The notes beneath the pieces were generated by a model. It saw only the letters and a program-made list of their open reading frames with translations, searched no databases and was not told the DNA's origin. DNA of 64,000 nt from Anaeramoeba flamelloides (lineage: Eukaryota; Metamonada; Anaeramoebidae): positions 2,993,001 through 3,057,000 of the forward strand of contig JANTQA010000008.1 in NCBI GenBank assembly GCA_027625915.1, given 5' to 3'. The translations under genes and the position numbers were made by a program. Of the stretch, positions 20,028 through 31,192 are shown piece after piece. Within the stretch, counting starts at the first letter, position 1, and each line of letters starts with the position of its first letter.

Positions 20028-22176
20028 ATGGAACTTTTTGTAAGTCAAAGAAAAAGATTTAATTGGCAAACGAAAATCAAATTAAATATCACACTCAAAA
20101 AGTCGCTTATCGACAAACTTCAAAATAAAGAAATCCCATCTCTTGTATGATAATTTTCTTCGACCTTTTTTTTTTGTATTTAATAAAAATGGTTGCTTGT
20201 TGAACTGTTTCTATTTTGTTCTACTTTTTTTAAATTTTTGAAAAACAAAAAGGAGCTTATTGTTACAAGAAATAGTTATTTATATTTCCAAAAAGAAAAG
20301 ATCACTGAACATTTTAAGCAAGCTTTCGAAGAATTAAAACAAAAAAAAGACTCATTTTGGCTTTTGTTTAAGAACAAAAAATATAGATGGTTTGTCTCCC
20401 ACTTTTCATTCAAAATGTTTCCCATGTTGAGAACAATGAAAATATATCAATTTTGTTTGCTTATTTCCTCTCATGCGTTCCCTTTGCTACTTTTTTTCGT
20501 TTTTTTTTTTTCTCTTAAATAAAGGACCTTACCCATTGGAGTATTTTGTGATCTTCAGAGTCAAGGCAAAGAACAAAATGAAGAAATGCAAATTTTGGAT
20601 TTAGAGTTAAATATCGGGAAGTACCCATCAAGATTTGTCAAGTTTGTGGATGACAACGAATTTAAGAACTTTATTATTAATCAATTAAAGGAATCTTTTT
20701 TTTTGATGATGAGAGATTCGATTCTCGAAGAAGAACACGGAAACCTATTTTGGTTGGCTATAAAAGAAGGTGAGTATTTTGTTTTCATTTCATTTTCATT
20801 TCCTTTCATACTATTAATCTACCCAACCATTTTAAAAATTGGTTTCTTCTTTTGATAAGGATTTTTTTTCATTCCTTATTGCTTTGTATACTGATAAATT
20901 CTAAAAAATTTCAAACAATTTTTAATTCAATGCCCCATTTTATCAAACCCAATAAATATTCTTTCTAAACAATTCTTTACATGAGTGTCACGAAGATCAA
21001 CTAATTTTACAAAGTTTCTTTGACATTAAAAGTACCAAAAATAGTTTATTCAAAATCTTGAGTAAAAAATTTCAAAAATGGAAAGTTACAGAAGAAAAAA
21101 TTTAACAAAACATTTATTTGAATTTATCAGTATTACAAAATTAATACCACAACTAAGCAAACAAAGAAAAAAACAAAAACAAAAACAAAATGAATACTGT
21201 TATGCCAGAATTTAAAAAGGAATTTACTGTTGAGAGAAAAATGTTGTTCAGAGAAAAATAGTTAGAGAGCAAATTTAATTTTGAACATTACTGAAAATGA
21301 TTTTTAATTTCAATTGTTTGTGAAATAACTAAAGAAAATAACAATAATCTACTTATTAGAATATCCATTAATGTAATTCTACTTTTTCAAAACCTGATCT
21401 CGTATAATCTAAAGCAAGTTTAAAAATTACCAATTTTCAGAATTAATAGTAAACTTTACTAAAACTTGGATTTTTGTTAAAATAGCATGATCTACTTTAG
21501 TTATCAACCACTCAAATGAGAATTCTACACATACAACAGATTAATGAACTTGTAACACCTTTAAACCTGGATTTATATAAAATTCACATAGTTATAAATA
21601 GGATTTGATTTTCAATTTTACTAATGTTCCCAATTAAAAATGGTGTCCAACCATTTTTCTGTGTCCAAAATTTTTCTCCCAACAGTTAATTTTATCCCAA
21701 AAGATCAATCCCTTTATTTGAATACTGATAAATTCAAATAAATGTTTTGTTAAATTTTTTATTCTGTAACTTTCCATTTTTGAAATTTTTTACTCAAGAT
21801 TTTGAATAAACTATTTTTGGTACTTTTAATGTCAAAGAAACTTTGTAAAATTAGTTGATCTTCGTGACACTCATGTAAAGAATTGTTTAGAAAGAATAAT
21901 TATTGGGTTTGGTAAGATGGGCATTGAATTAAAAAGTGTTTGAAATTTTTTAGAATTTGAAATGCACTTGAAAATCCCCAAAAGCCATTTTTTGCAATTA
22001 TTTTTTTGTTATTCACAATTTTCCTTTTCATTGAAAAAACAAAGAAAAAACTTTGACTAAATTAGAAAAAATGATTCTGATTTAATGATTTAAAATTTAT
22101 TTTAAGGGGTATATTGGATAAACCACATTAATTTTGTTCCATTTACCCAATTGAACTGTATTCATTTGACTGAAAG

Positions 22177-22222
<46 letters not shown>

Positions 22223-22639
22223 TATATAATCTTGTTTATTATTATTAACATTCCAATAATTTATCTTTTAACTTTTTTTTAAAAATTAATTCTTAATAAA
22301 TATACAAATAAATTAGGAAATTTTGATCAGTATGATCAAACATATAGTAGTTTAGATGTTTATAAAAAAAAAAGTCGCTCTTTATGCTTAAGAATTTTTT
22401 TTAATGAAAAATTAATTCAAATCCCAATATCCCCTTACAATCAAGAAAATGAAGAAACGACTTTAGAAGATGTTTTTAGAATGCTATATGTAATAAAAAA
22501 TGAAAACGAAAATTTGGAATATTATATACAAGGTGAAGAACCACCAATGTATACGCCAGTATTGCTTTTGCAAAAAACGTGTCTTTCTTCTGATGGATTT
22601 TTATATTTGATAATTTTTACTTCAAAAAATCAAAAGTAA
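20028..22639 (+). CDS. ATG5: Autophagy protein ATG5 (four exons)
   Basis: Exons 20028-20144, 20253-20389, 20525-20769 and 22317-22639 encode 273 residues, close to the usual 275. Matches to ATG5 run the whole length: KLQNKEIPSL near residue 35 (family: LW.G.IP), RNSYLYF (PRVSYL), RWTLPIGVFCDL at 84-95 (KWHYPIGLLFDL), FDQYDQTYSSL at the start of exon 4 (FDQFW.INRKL) and GEEPPMYTPVLLLQ near the end (GIEPMLETPLQWL). Lys140 in NQLKESF sits where ATG5 accepts ATG12. ATG12-ATG5 acts with ATG16 as the E3 for ATG8 lipidation on autophagosome membranes. Exon joins 2-3 and 3-4 are firm because they restore conserved motifs. Join 1-2 is less sure: the acceptor follows an A-rich rather than pyrimidine-rich stretch, and the loop there is about 15 residues short. 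Introns are 108, 135 and 1547 bp; the last holds mobile DNA. Confidence 0.88.
20896..21958. mobile_element. Long inverted-repeat element in ATG5 intron 3
   Basis: Arms of about 245 bp (20896-21143 and 21712-21958) are near-identical in inverse orientation. They begin AAATTCTAAAAAATTTCAAA and include CATGAGTGTCACGAAGATCA in the left arm and its complement in the right. The space between is mostly another MITE (21226-21686). No transposase frame is present. The arms diverge at only a few positions, for example a 4-5 base change near the right end. Confidence 0.8.
21226..21686. mobile_element. MITE family M2, copy 1
   Basis: Ends ACTGTTGAGAGAAAAATGTT and CTCCCAACAGT are inverted. The interior matches 52135-52584 almost throughout (for example TAGCATGATCTACTTTAGTT and CTTTAAACCTGGATTTATAT). 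The left terminal repeat is damaged in this copy (TTGTTCAGAGAAAAATAGTT where copy 2 has TTGGACACAGAAAAATGGTT). The element is non-autonomous and sits in the loop of the larger inverted repeat, so it inserted there later or was its original centre. Confidence 0.75.
22183..22219. repeat. (TA)n microsatellite
   Basis: An uninterrupted TA dinucleotide run of about 18 units within ATG5 intron 3, about 100 bp before the acceptor. Confidence 0.9.
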
Positions 22640-23044
22640 TATTCTTATTTATTTTTAATTTTTTTTTTTCTTTCATTTAATTTTCAAATTTTGTTTTAGT
22701 AATAATTCTCGAATTTACTTCAGAAATTTATTAAAATCTAAATAAAGAATATACACAATTTTGAAATATGTTATTTTTTTTTCTTTTAAATAGTCTCGAA
22801 AAAAATTTTTTTGAATAAACACTAACAAAGCTATTAATTCAAATTTAAATTCTAAATAAAAAAAACTATGTGTAAAAGTTTTCAAAAGCATCTACACAAA
22901 CATTTGATTCGTTTCGTTAAGCAGTTTAAAACTGGTATACATTAAAACGTGTAGTACTCTTATTTTTAAATATTTTTAAATTCAAAGAAAAAAATCAGAG
23001 GATTAAATATTATTTTTGTCTGGAGAATTTCGATTACAAGCACA
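22640..23044. other. ATG5 3' flank, no gene seen
   Basis: AT-rich sequence after the ATG5 stop. No frame or RNA gene is supported. Confidence 0.5.
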
Positions 23045-23412
23045 CGATAATTAAAAAAAATTTTGAAATAACAAATTAAACATTTGCTAATTTTTCACCT
23101 TTTCAGAACTTCACTTAATATAAACACTATTGGTTAATAAGGGATTTTTGATCAAAAAATTATTTTTAATCATATTTTACAATTTAAGTTGAAAAATCAA
23201 ATTTTACAGGCTATATTAAGATCTTTTTTAAATTTAAAATAGTAAAAAATTTTTTTTAAATTTTTTCTTCAAAGTTGTGAGGTTATTTTATTTAATTTTA
23301 AAAGTATTTTAAATCAGATAAATCTCTATCAAATGCGAGTATCAATTATTTTGACTATGAAAGAATTAATTGTTCTTTTACATTGAAAAAATATTTTTTT
23401 TTTGATTTTTCT
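23045..23412. repeat. Dispersed repeat R1, copy 1
   Basis: Aligns with 41003-41334 and, in reverse, with 44233-44480. Landmarks: TTTGCTAATTTTTCACC, TTTTACAATTTAAGTTGAAA, AAAGTATTTTAAATCAGAT, TCAATTATTTTGACTATGAA and GAAAAAATATTTTTTTTTGA. In all three copies the last block is followed directly by palindromic mini-element sequence. No coding capacity is visible. Confidence 0.65.
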
Positions 23413-23713
23413 GTTAGGTTTTTTTTAATTTTTGAAATAAACCGAAAATTTTTGGTTTATTCCAAAAAGTATATAAAACCGCCGTTAGCTTTTCCAGAAT
23501 TCAAATTATGATCTGAGAAAAATCTTTGATTTTACTCAATTCTTTTAAATTCTGGAAAAGCGCCGTTAGGTTTTCTTGAGTTTTCTGTTTATTTGGAAAA
23601 TCGATAGATATCGTTAGGTTTTTTTTGAGTTTTCTATTTATGTGTAAAATCTATAGATTTTACAAATAAAACAGAAAATCTCAAGAAAACCTAGGCACTC
23701 TACGGCACTCTAC
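23413..23713. repeat. Palindromic array H5 (types C, A and nested B)
   Basis: Order: C (23413-23485), joint CGCCGTTAG, A with CCAGAATTCAAATTATGATC paired to CTCAATTCTTTTAAATTCTG (to about 23567), joint CGCCGTTAGG, then a left B arm (CTTGAGTTTTCTGTTTATTT) that is interrupted by a complete second B palindrome with perfectly paired centre TAAAATCTATAGATTTTA. The array closes with AAAACCTAGGCACTCTACGG and a doubled GGCACTCTAC tag. Confidence 0.75.
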
Positions 23714-25299
23714 GGACTCTCTCAATAATTATCTTAATTTTTTTTTTCTATATTTGAATTTTTTTTTTCGATCAATACAGCATTTTCAAAAATATTAGTT
23801 ATAATCTATCAAAGTAAATATCCCCAAGCCGAATTAAACAAAAATTCATCCTTCCGTCTATTTAAAAATTATTACCCGAAAATAAACCTTTTTTCTTGAC
23901 TAGATACTTTTATAAATCTTTTACTAATAACAACAATATATCCAACAATTTGGGTTTTTTAAGTCTTGGGGTGTTTATTATATTTTGAATAAAGTTTAAC
24001 AATAAAAGGAGTGAATGATAACAGTAGTAATACGTTTATCTAACCGAAAAACAAAAATTATGTAAAATTTTTTTAATAGAGTCAATTTGTACTTTAAAAT
24101 ATTCTCAAAATATCAAATAGTTCACTTTCAATATATATTTGGTTGTGTTTGTATGTATGTTCGTGAATTAGGTCTTGTATTGGATCAAGAAGAATAAAAA
24201 AAAAGAATGAATTTTATTTGTTACAGTACTACACTAGTATGAAAAAATAAAATTGAGAATTTTAAGTTTGCAAAAATATTGACTTCAATTACCATTTCAT
24301 CCTGTTTAAATTTATTTTTTTGATGAATTGCTGGTATTTAAATAGACAAAATGTATAGTATCAACTGTAATTCGCAAAGTATTCAATTTTCTTATTGTTG
24401 ATCCTTTTATTAAAATTTTTTTGTAGAAATTTTGAAAATTAAATAAATGATTCTAAAATTTAATTCAACTTAATTCATATACCAAAATTAAATCTTTGAA
24501 AAAAAAAAATATTATTAGATAAATCCTCAGTGAAATACCAAATTCAGATCATTCACTAACTGAGATGCTAAAAATTGTTCATAAATTACAATACTCACAA
24601 AACAATAAATAAATAATTATCAATACAAATAAATCAAGGGTGTGTTGAAATTTTTGTACATGTGGGAAAAACAAAAAGTTAAATTGATAAATTTATTAAA
24701 ATTCAATTTGGATTATTGATCGATCAAAAAGTCCAGATATTATTGACTAATTTCATTTTTTTTCTTCTATTTTGAAGGACCCAACTTTAATCTTTAATAT
24801 CAACCATTCAAAAAACATTATTGATCTACAGAAACAAGTTACATGTATCAAATTATGAAATGAAAACCAAAACTAAAAGATGAAAAAATTATTGTCATAT
24901 TTTACAAAAATCAAATTTATTTCCAAATAAAATGAAATTATATTCTTGTGATTCTTTGAAGTATTTTAATTGAGTGAGAAATTTTGAAATTTAGTTTATT
25001 GAGAGTGCTTAGGAAGCTACACAAAACAAAAAAAACTAAAAAATCTCCCAAGATAATTCAACTTATTTAATCACCTTTGTATACAAATTAATGGTATTAA
25101 AAAAGGTAAAACAAGAAAAAAACTTCAACAGGATTGTTAAAATAGAATTTGACCCAAAGAATAATTCATTATATTTTTCTAAACGAATTCAACATAAACT
25201 TTAGATTTATTTTTTATTGTTGAAACTTAGTATTTGTTATTTTAGAGATCTCAAAAATCTTCCTATTTGTAAAAAGGTTTTAATCAATTAAAAATGGGA
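23714..25299. other. Spacer, no gene seen
   Basis: AT-rich with short tandem-like stretches and no supported frame. No tRNA-like or other RNA pattern was recognised. Confidence 0.45.
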
Positions 25300-26460
25300 A
25301 AAAGAGTTAAAAACAATTTTTGATTGGTAATCTTATTGAAAATTAAAAAACGAATAAAAAATAATGTTAGAATCAAATTATCATAATTAAAAATTTTATC
25401 TCAAGGTTCAATAAGGAAGTTTAAATAAATTTCTCGAAAGAACATTTTTTATTGGTTTTGTTGAGATTTTTGGATTGTGTTAACAATAATGAAAATATTT
25501 TCGAACTTGCTTAAAATTTTTCCTTTCTTAATTGGAAAATAACAGTATATTTTTCAAAACAAAACCAATAAAAACAATTTAGAAATCTCATTGATTATCG
25601 AACCCCACTGCTTTACTCTAGAGATCTTCAAAATTGTCCCTTATTACCTCAATTTTTTTAATACTGCTATTTTCAAATTAATAAATGAAAAGTTTTATTT
25701 CAATTCCCAGAATGAATATTATTTATTGATGTTACAATCAAATTAGCAGAGTAAAATTTTTATCTTAGAGTTAACTTTGGAAGTTTTAATTTAATGTCGA
25801 AAAATACCATTTCTAAAAGATTTTGTAAAGATCATTGGTTTTACGACAACTCATATGTGAGGAAAATATTTTGGAAGAAGAACTCAAAATTTTCATTTTT
25901 TAATTGGAAAATAATGGTACTTAAATTGGCCCATAAAGATATAAAAATTCTGATTTCAGGTTATCAAATATTTCTCCGACGATTGGAATAATCGAAGAAA
26001 AATTCCTGGATCTTGACAAGATCATTTATCATGAAAGTCTTGAGTTTTTCATTTTTAAAAACTTAATTTTTGAAACTTTGAGATAAAAAAAATTTTTTAC
26101 AATTAAATAATGACAGTAAGAAAAAACTTATTAGTTGTGGTAGTAATCTTTAATTAATTTTTGACAAGAAATAATTAAGATAATGATTTTGGGAACTTGA
26201 AAGAAAAATTTGTATTTCTTAATTGGAATAAGACAGGACTATTATTTTCAAATTAAAAACAAAAAATTTTATCTAAAAGTTCCAAAAAAAGCCTCTATGA
26301 AGAATCAAGGGTATCATGATTAATGATCTTGTGAAGATCCAGGAATTTTTCTTCTGATTATTCCAATCATTGGATAAATATTTAAGAATCCGAAATAAAA
26401 AAATTTCAATTTCAAAATTGGAAAATGAGAGTTATGGATCAATCAAAGTAAAACCGTAAA
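25300..26460. repeat. Degenerate repeat cluster R5
   Basis: A recurring block of the type TTCTTAATTGGAAAATAA occurs near 25528, 25897, 26216 and 26417, roughly 310-380 bp apart, each with related flanks (AAAATTTT before, then a short run to TCTCAAGGTTC/TCTTAGAGTTA-like sequence). A related block is at 58320-58510. Within the cluster, 25960-26030 and 26310-26390 are inverted copies sharing GATCCAGGAATTTTTCTT and the GATTATTCCAAT region. An open frame at 25794-25991 falls inside it and looks incidental. Confidence 0.45.
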
Positions 26461-27895
26461 CAAGTAAAATTTGGTATTAGAAAAAGGTTTTCGAGTTTAT
26501 TCCTCCATTTTGTATTTATTCATTTATTTTTTGTTTTCTTAATAAATCTTACTTTTCATTATCTCTAAATTTTTACTCTTAAAACTTATGTTTTAGCCAT
26601 TTTTTTATTGTTTCACATTTTTTCTTGAAGGGTCTTTTTTTATCCAACAATAAAAAAAAATAAAATTGAAAGACTTTATGATATTAAATCATCAATATAT
26701 GTTGATATCACGCTTAAGTATTCGGACTGTAATAATTTTGGAAATTCTTTTTTTTAATTTTTTTTGGAAGGGAGACTAATAAAAAAATTGTTCACTTTAT
26801 TTTTTAACCATCAAAATTGTCAATTTTAAGATACACAAATCGTTTTTTTGAATTGTAGAAATTTATTTCGTTTATTTTTTTAAAAAAAAATAAACATTTT
26901 TTTTTTAAAACTTTGGTAAAATCCAAATATAAACTTTCGAATTTATTAAATTTGCAACTTTGGAAAAAGAACATTTTCATTTAAGGATCTTAAACACCGT
27001 CTGTTGTTAGATTTATTAAGATTAAAAAATTCAAATTACAAATTTACTTGTTTAAAAAAAAATTTGTATTTCTTGGAAATAGAAATTGTGAAAAAAGTAA
27101 AATAAATTTTCATTATGCATATAAAAAATCAAACAAAATCCACATTTTCAATCAAAAACACACATCTCCACTTTAATTTAATAAACTTGATAAAATTTAA
27201 TTTCAACATTTACCTTTTTAAATCTTCATAAGTGGTGATCTATTTTTTAAATTATTTTCATTTTAGGGGTATTGTTTGATATCCCCAATTTTTAATGTTC
27301 TTTGTAATGGACCAAAACCGTTTTCTCTTTATTGTTTTCAAATTTGATGTAGATCACAACTTGAAAAAAAGTAAATATTTTTTTTTTGATTTTTTTGAGG
27401 TAAACCTCTTTTTAAAAAGAATTAAATAATTCAAAATCAATGGGAAATAAATACCAAGGCTTTTTGTTACCCATTCATCAAAATCCAAATCGGAAAAAAC
27501 AAATAACTCCAATTTCAAAAGAGATTCAAGAGTTATATTTTCGCAAACCATTTCAATTTTGCAACTTTTCTTCCTATTATATGTTGAAAATATAAAAAAA
27601 CACCTTGTCAAAAAAAAATCAAAAATTATTTTTAAAAATAAAAAGTTTCCATTTTCATTAATTTTTTTTTTAGTTTTACTTTAAAACAAGTTATTTTTTG
27701 TTAATTTTTAAAAAGGCTTTCTCCCTTTCCTTAATTTCTTTTTTATTTTGTTAAGAATTTGGTAGTTTTTACAAAGACAACAAAAGGGTCTCTATTTTAA
27801 ACAACAGTTCTGATCAAAAATTGCACAAAAAAAAATTTAACGTTTAGATTTGAATTTTTCAACAAATTTTTGAAACAAAACAGAACAAAAGAGTA
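26461..27895. other. Spacer upstream of the ankyrin kinase, no gene seen
   Basis: AT-rich with T and A runs. An 85-codon frame on the minus strand at 27354-27611 lacks any recognisable domain. The last 60 bases, ending AACAAAAGAGTA before the ATG, are probably the 5' leader of the kinase. Confidence 0.45.
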
Positions 27896-29866
27896 ATGTC
27901 AATTGAAATCGTCGATTATGTATATTCAAATTCATTGGCAAAGGTCAAAAGCATTTTTGAAAACAAGAAGGTCAACATTAATGAGATTATTTATGATCGT
28001 ACCTTATTGCATTGGTCTTGTACTGCAGGTAAATTGGAAATCACAAAATTCTTGTTATCCAATGGAGCCGATGTGAATAGCACTGACGCCACCGGAAGGA
28101 CGCCTTTACATGAGGTGTCTGATCAAGGAAGAGATGATTTGATCAAGATCTTACTTGACGCAGGGTCAGAAATCAACCAAATAGATCAAAATGGACTTAC
28201 TGCCCTGTATTGCGCCGTTTTATCACGAAAGATCTCGGCTGTCGAGGCTTTGATCAAGGGCGGTGCAAGACTAGATTTCCATTTTGGAGACGAGGGGAAA
28301 AAAGCTTTGCATTTGGCATGCAACCTTGGCCGAGCCGATATGGTTGAGCTTTTAATAGCCTATGGGGCTAACGTTAATGCAATTACCTTTAAAGGCTTCA
28401 CTCCTCTACACTCTGCGATCGAAAACGGATCGGTGGGGTGTGTTGAAGTGTTACTTCAAAACAATGCAGATGTGAATCTTGTTTTTGGTGATCAAAAAAA
28501 AACAGCGTTGCATTATGCAACACAGATTGGCAATATTCAAATGTGTGTGCTTTTATTAAAATATGGCGCAGATCCAACAATCCAAGACGATTTCAAATCA
28601 ACACCCGCAGATTTAGCATGTCAACCTTTCAAATCAAAACTCCAAAAATATGCCAGAGTATTTATTGACTACTGTGGAGCAATCATACCCGAATTTATTG
28701 ATGAATATCAATCTTGTTTAAACAAGACAAAAAGCCAATTGAAAGTGAACCCAAATCTGATTAAACAAGAGCACATTATTGGGAAAGGTGGATTTAGCAA
28801 GGTTTACCAAGGGCAATACAAAGGAAACAAAATAGCTATTAAAAAATTCCACGATGGATTAAACACTCAAAATTATCAAATGTTTAAGAGAGAAGTTGCG
28901 TTATATTCAAAATGTGATCACCCCAATATTATTAAAATAGTTGGGTATAATTGTAATGGATTAAATGAGATTTCAAATCGAAAAATATTAAATCAAACTT
29001 CAAGATCTAATCAAATGTCAATATCAAAAAAAGAAAACAAAGACAAGAAGATTCATAACCAGATCTCAAATAATGAAAGAACTGAAACCAAAATTTCAAT
29101 TGACAATTCAATATTAGAATCAATGTCCAAGCTTTATTCCAAATACCAATCAAAGTATAAACAAGAATTTAAGAAATATGATGGGCTCAAGGAATCTAAC
29201 GAATCCAAGGAACCAGAATTTAACATTTCAAATAATTCTTCAGTGATGCTACTGGAATATTGCTCAAATGATCTCGAAAAAAAGATCAAGTCTCTTAATA
29301 GAAATCAAAATACTTTTCATAAATCAAGAATTTTAAAATTGATCCTTGAAATTGCCCAAGGCATGAAATACCTCCACGCAAATGAAATTGTACATCGAGA
29401 TTTGAAACCAGCAAATATTTTTTTAAGTGAATTAGGCCATGTAAAAATTGCAGATTTTGGCTTGAGCATATTCTTCCATGATTCAAATCATCAGAACCAA
29501 AATATCCCAGGCGAAAATAGAAAAATTAAAAAATTCTTTAACGTTCCAATGTCCGTAAGGATAGGGACAGATTTGTATATGGCACCTGAAATGATGTACT
29601 CGGAACAAGAAAAATGTTCGTTCCCAATTGATGTCTTCAGCTTTGGACTGATAATGTATGAAATTGCTACACTTAAAAAGCCAATTAAACTATCCTCCTT
29701 AGCAAGAAAAGGTGCAGATTTAAAAAATTCAAATATTGAAATGCCCCCAAACAATGATTGCCACCAAGAAATAATCAACCTTGTTTATAAATGCCTTGAT
29801 AGAGACCCAAAAAAACGACCAACCTTCAAACAAATATGCAACATTCTTGAAAATATCACAAAGTAA
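27896..29866 (+). CDS. Ankyrin-repeat protein kinase (TKL-like)
   Basis: A single exon of 656 residues. Ankyrin repeats span about 33-250, with clear units such as RTLLHWSCTAGKLEI, GRTPLHEVSDQGRDDLI, GKKALHLACNLGRADMV, GFTPLHSAIENGSVGCV and KKTALHYATQIGNIQMC. The kinase domain runs from about 290 to 653: glycine loop IGKGGFSKV (295-303), lysine in AIKK (316), Glu333, HRDLKPANIF (500-509), DFG 520-522, APE 563-565 and the late Arg in KKRPTF (641). All catalytic residues are present, so activity is expected. The form of the glycine loop and HRDLKPAN, and the ankyrin fusion, suggest the TKL group with Ser/Thr specificity. Between beta strands 4 and 5 (about 354-448) is a charged, low-complexity insert of about 95 residues. 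The gene is markedly less AT-rich than its flanks. Substrate and pathway are unknown. Confidence 0.93.
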   Translation: MSIEIVDYVYSNSLAKVKSIFENKKVNINEIIYDRTLLHWSCTAGKLEITKFLLSNGADVNSTDATGRTPLHEVSDQGRDDLIKILLDAGSEINQIDQNGLTALYCAVLSRKISAVEALIKGGARLDFHFGDEGKKALHLACNLGRADMVELLIAYGANVNAITFKGFTPLHSAIENGSVGCVEVLLQNNADVNLVFGDQKKTALHYATQIGNIQMCVLLLKYGADPTIQDDFKSTPADLACQPFKSKLQKYARVFIDYCGAIIPEFIDEYQSCLNKTKSQLKVNPNLIKQEHIIGKGGFSKVYQGQYKGNKIAIKKFHDGLNTQNYQMFKREVALYSKCDHPNIIKIVGYNCNGLNEISNRKILNQTSRSNQMSISKKENKDKKIHNQISNNERTETKISIDNSILESMSKLYSKYQSKYKQEFKKYDGLKESNESKEPEFNISNNSSVMLLEYCSNDLEKKIKSLNRNQNTFHKSRILKLILEIAQGMKYLHANEIVHRDLKPANIFLSELGHVKIADFGLSIFFHDSNHQNQNIPGENRKIKKFFNVPMSVRIGTDLYMAPEMMYSEQEKCSFPIDVFSFGLIMYEIATLKKPIKLSSLARKGADLKNSNIEMPPNNDCHQEIINLVYKCLDRDPKKRPTFKQICNILENITK

Positions 29867-31192
29867 TTAAAAATTATTTTTAATTTATTTGAAATGATTG
29901 TTTAACAGTCTGAAAAGGTTGTTTTTTTTTAAACTTTATAATTCTTGTATTAGTTAAAAAATCAAAATTTTTCATTTTTTTTTTGTTTTTATATTCTTTA
30001 GATAATTTGTATCTTTATTTAATTTTGCTAAATTATTCAATTAAAAAAAAAAAAAATTCAAAAAAATCCAAATATATATATATATATATTATATCCAAAT
30101 TATTTCGTTACTAATTTTTGAAGGTCAACGGATTTGTTTCTTCCCAAAATGTCCAGTGAAAAAATATCCTTTGGGAACAAAACTTGATCAAAATTAGTTA
30201 AAATATATTTTATGAACTTTACAAATTTTTTCTTTGAAAAAATCTAATTGTATTTTTAAGGTAATTTGAGAATAATAACTTGGATTTAATTTTAATAAAA
30301 AATATTTTATTAATGTTTTTTTTTTATTTTTATTTTTTTAATTTTGATTCCATATAACCAACACTGTTACTGCTATTTCAAAAAAGTGTCTATTGAAAGT
30401 TTTATAAGTGTTACTTCAAACCATCTGACTCACCCATTTTAAACAGTGTGGGTAACTTTTGATGAAACGTAAAGTACTTTAATTTTTAAAACAGCTTAAC
30501 TTTATTTCTTCCAAAGGTGAAAAAAATGTTTTTCAAATATCAATTATTTTTTATAATTGGCATTGAAAGAAACAAATAAGTAACAAATGGAATAAAATAC
30601 ATCAGAGAATAGTTAATACTGTATGCAGTAAAATATAATAATTGAATAGTTTTTCTTAAAAAAAATTAAAACTCAAATTCCTCAGGAAAAAATGAAACGA
30701 ACTCGATTAAAAATTTGTGGTTTATTCTTCCTCTATTTAGAATTAATTTGTTATTTTTATAAAGAGGGAAATGGTTGGGTGAATTTCTTCTCTTCAAGTT
30801 CTCATCATTAAAGTATGGAAAGTTATTTTTAACTCTCGAAATGTTGTTCTGCAATTTTAAATTTTGAGTGTTTCTTCATTAGGTGATAATTCCTCTTATC
30901 GTTGAAATATTTGAAAATTAAAGCAATATTTAAAGAGGTGTGTTGTTATAGTTGTTGTTCGGTGTGAGTTTTGGAAATCATTTTTATTGTCTCTTTCTTG
31001 AAAATTTCGTTTCTTTGGGTTTTTTTATTGGTCAAAAAGTACTTTTTGATTTTTAAAAAGTTTTTAATTTTGAAAACTATTCTAAAAATCAAATTCAAGT
31101 TAAATAAAATACATAAAAATGAATTCTACCCAGATGAAATTGAATTAGTATATAAAAAAGAATTATTTCAGATATCTAAGAATATACAGCTG
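29867..31192. other. Spacer after the ankyrin kinase
   Basis: AT-rich with a short (TA)n run near 30073-30090. A minus-strand frame at 30666-30854 (NNFPYFNDENLKRRNSPN...) follows an AG preceded by AAAATTG and could be a lone exon or decayed gene, but nothing supports its expression or identity. Confidence 0.4.

Noticed and set aside
25794-25991. 65-codon frame
   Set aside because: It lies inside the degenerate repeat cluster R5; related copies do not keep the frame.
30666-30854. Minus-strand 62-codon frame after an AG acceptor-like site
   Set aside because: The peptide looks somewhat protein-like, but there is no start, no partner exon and no recognisable family.
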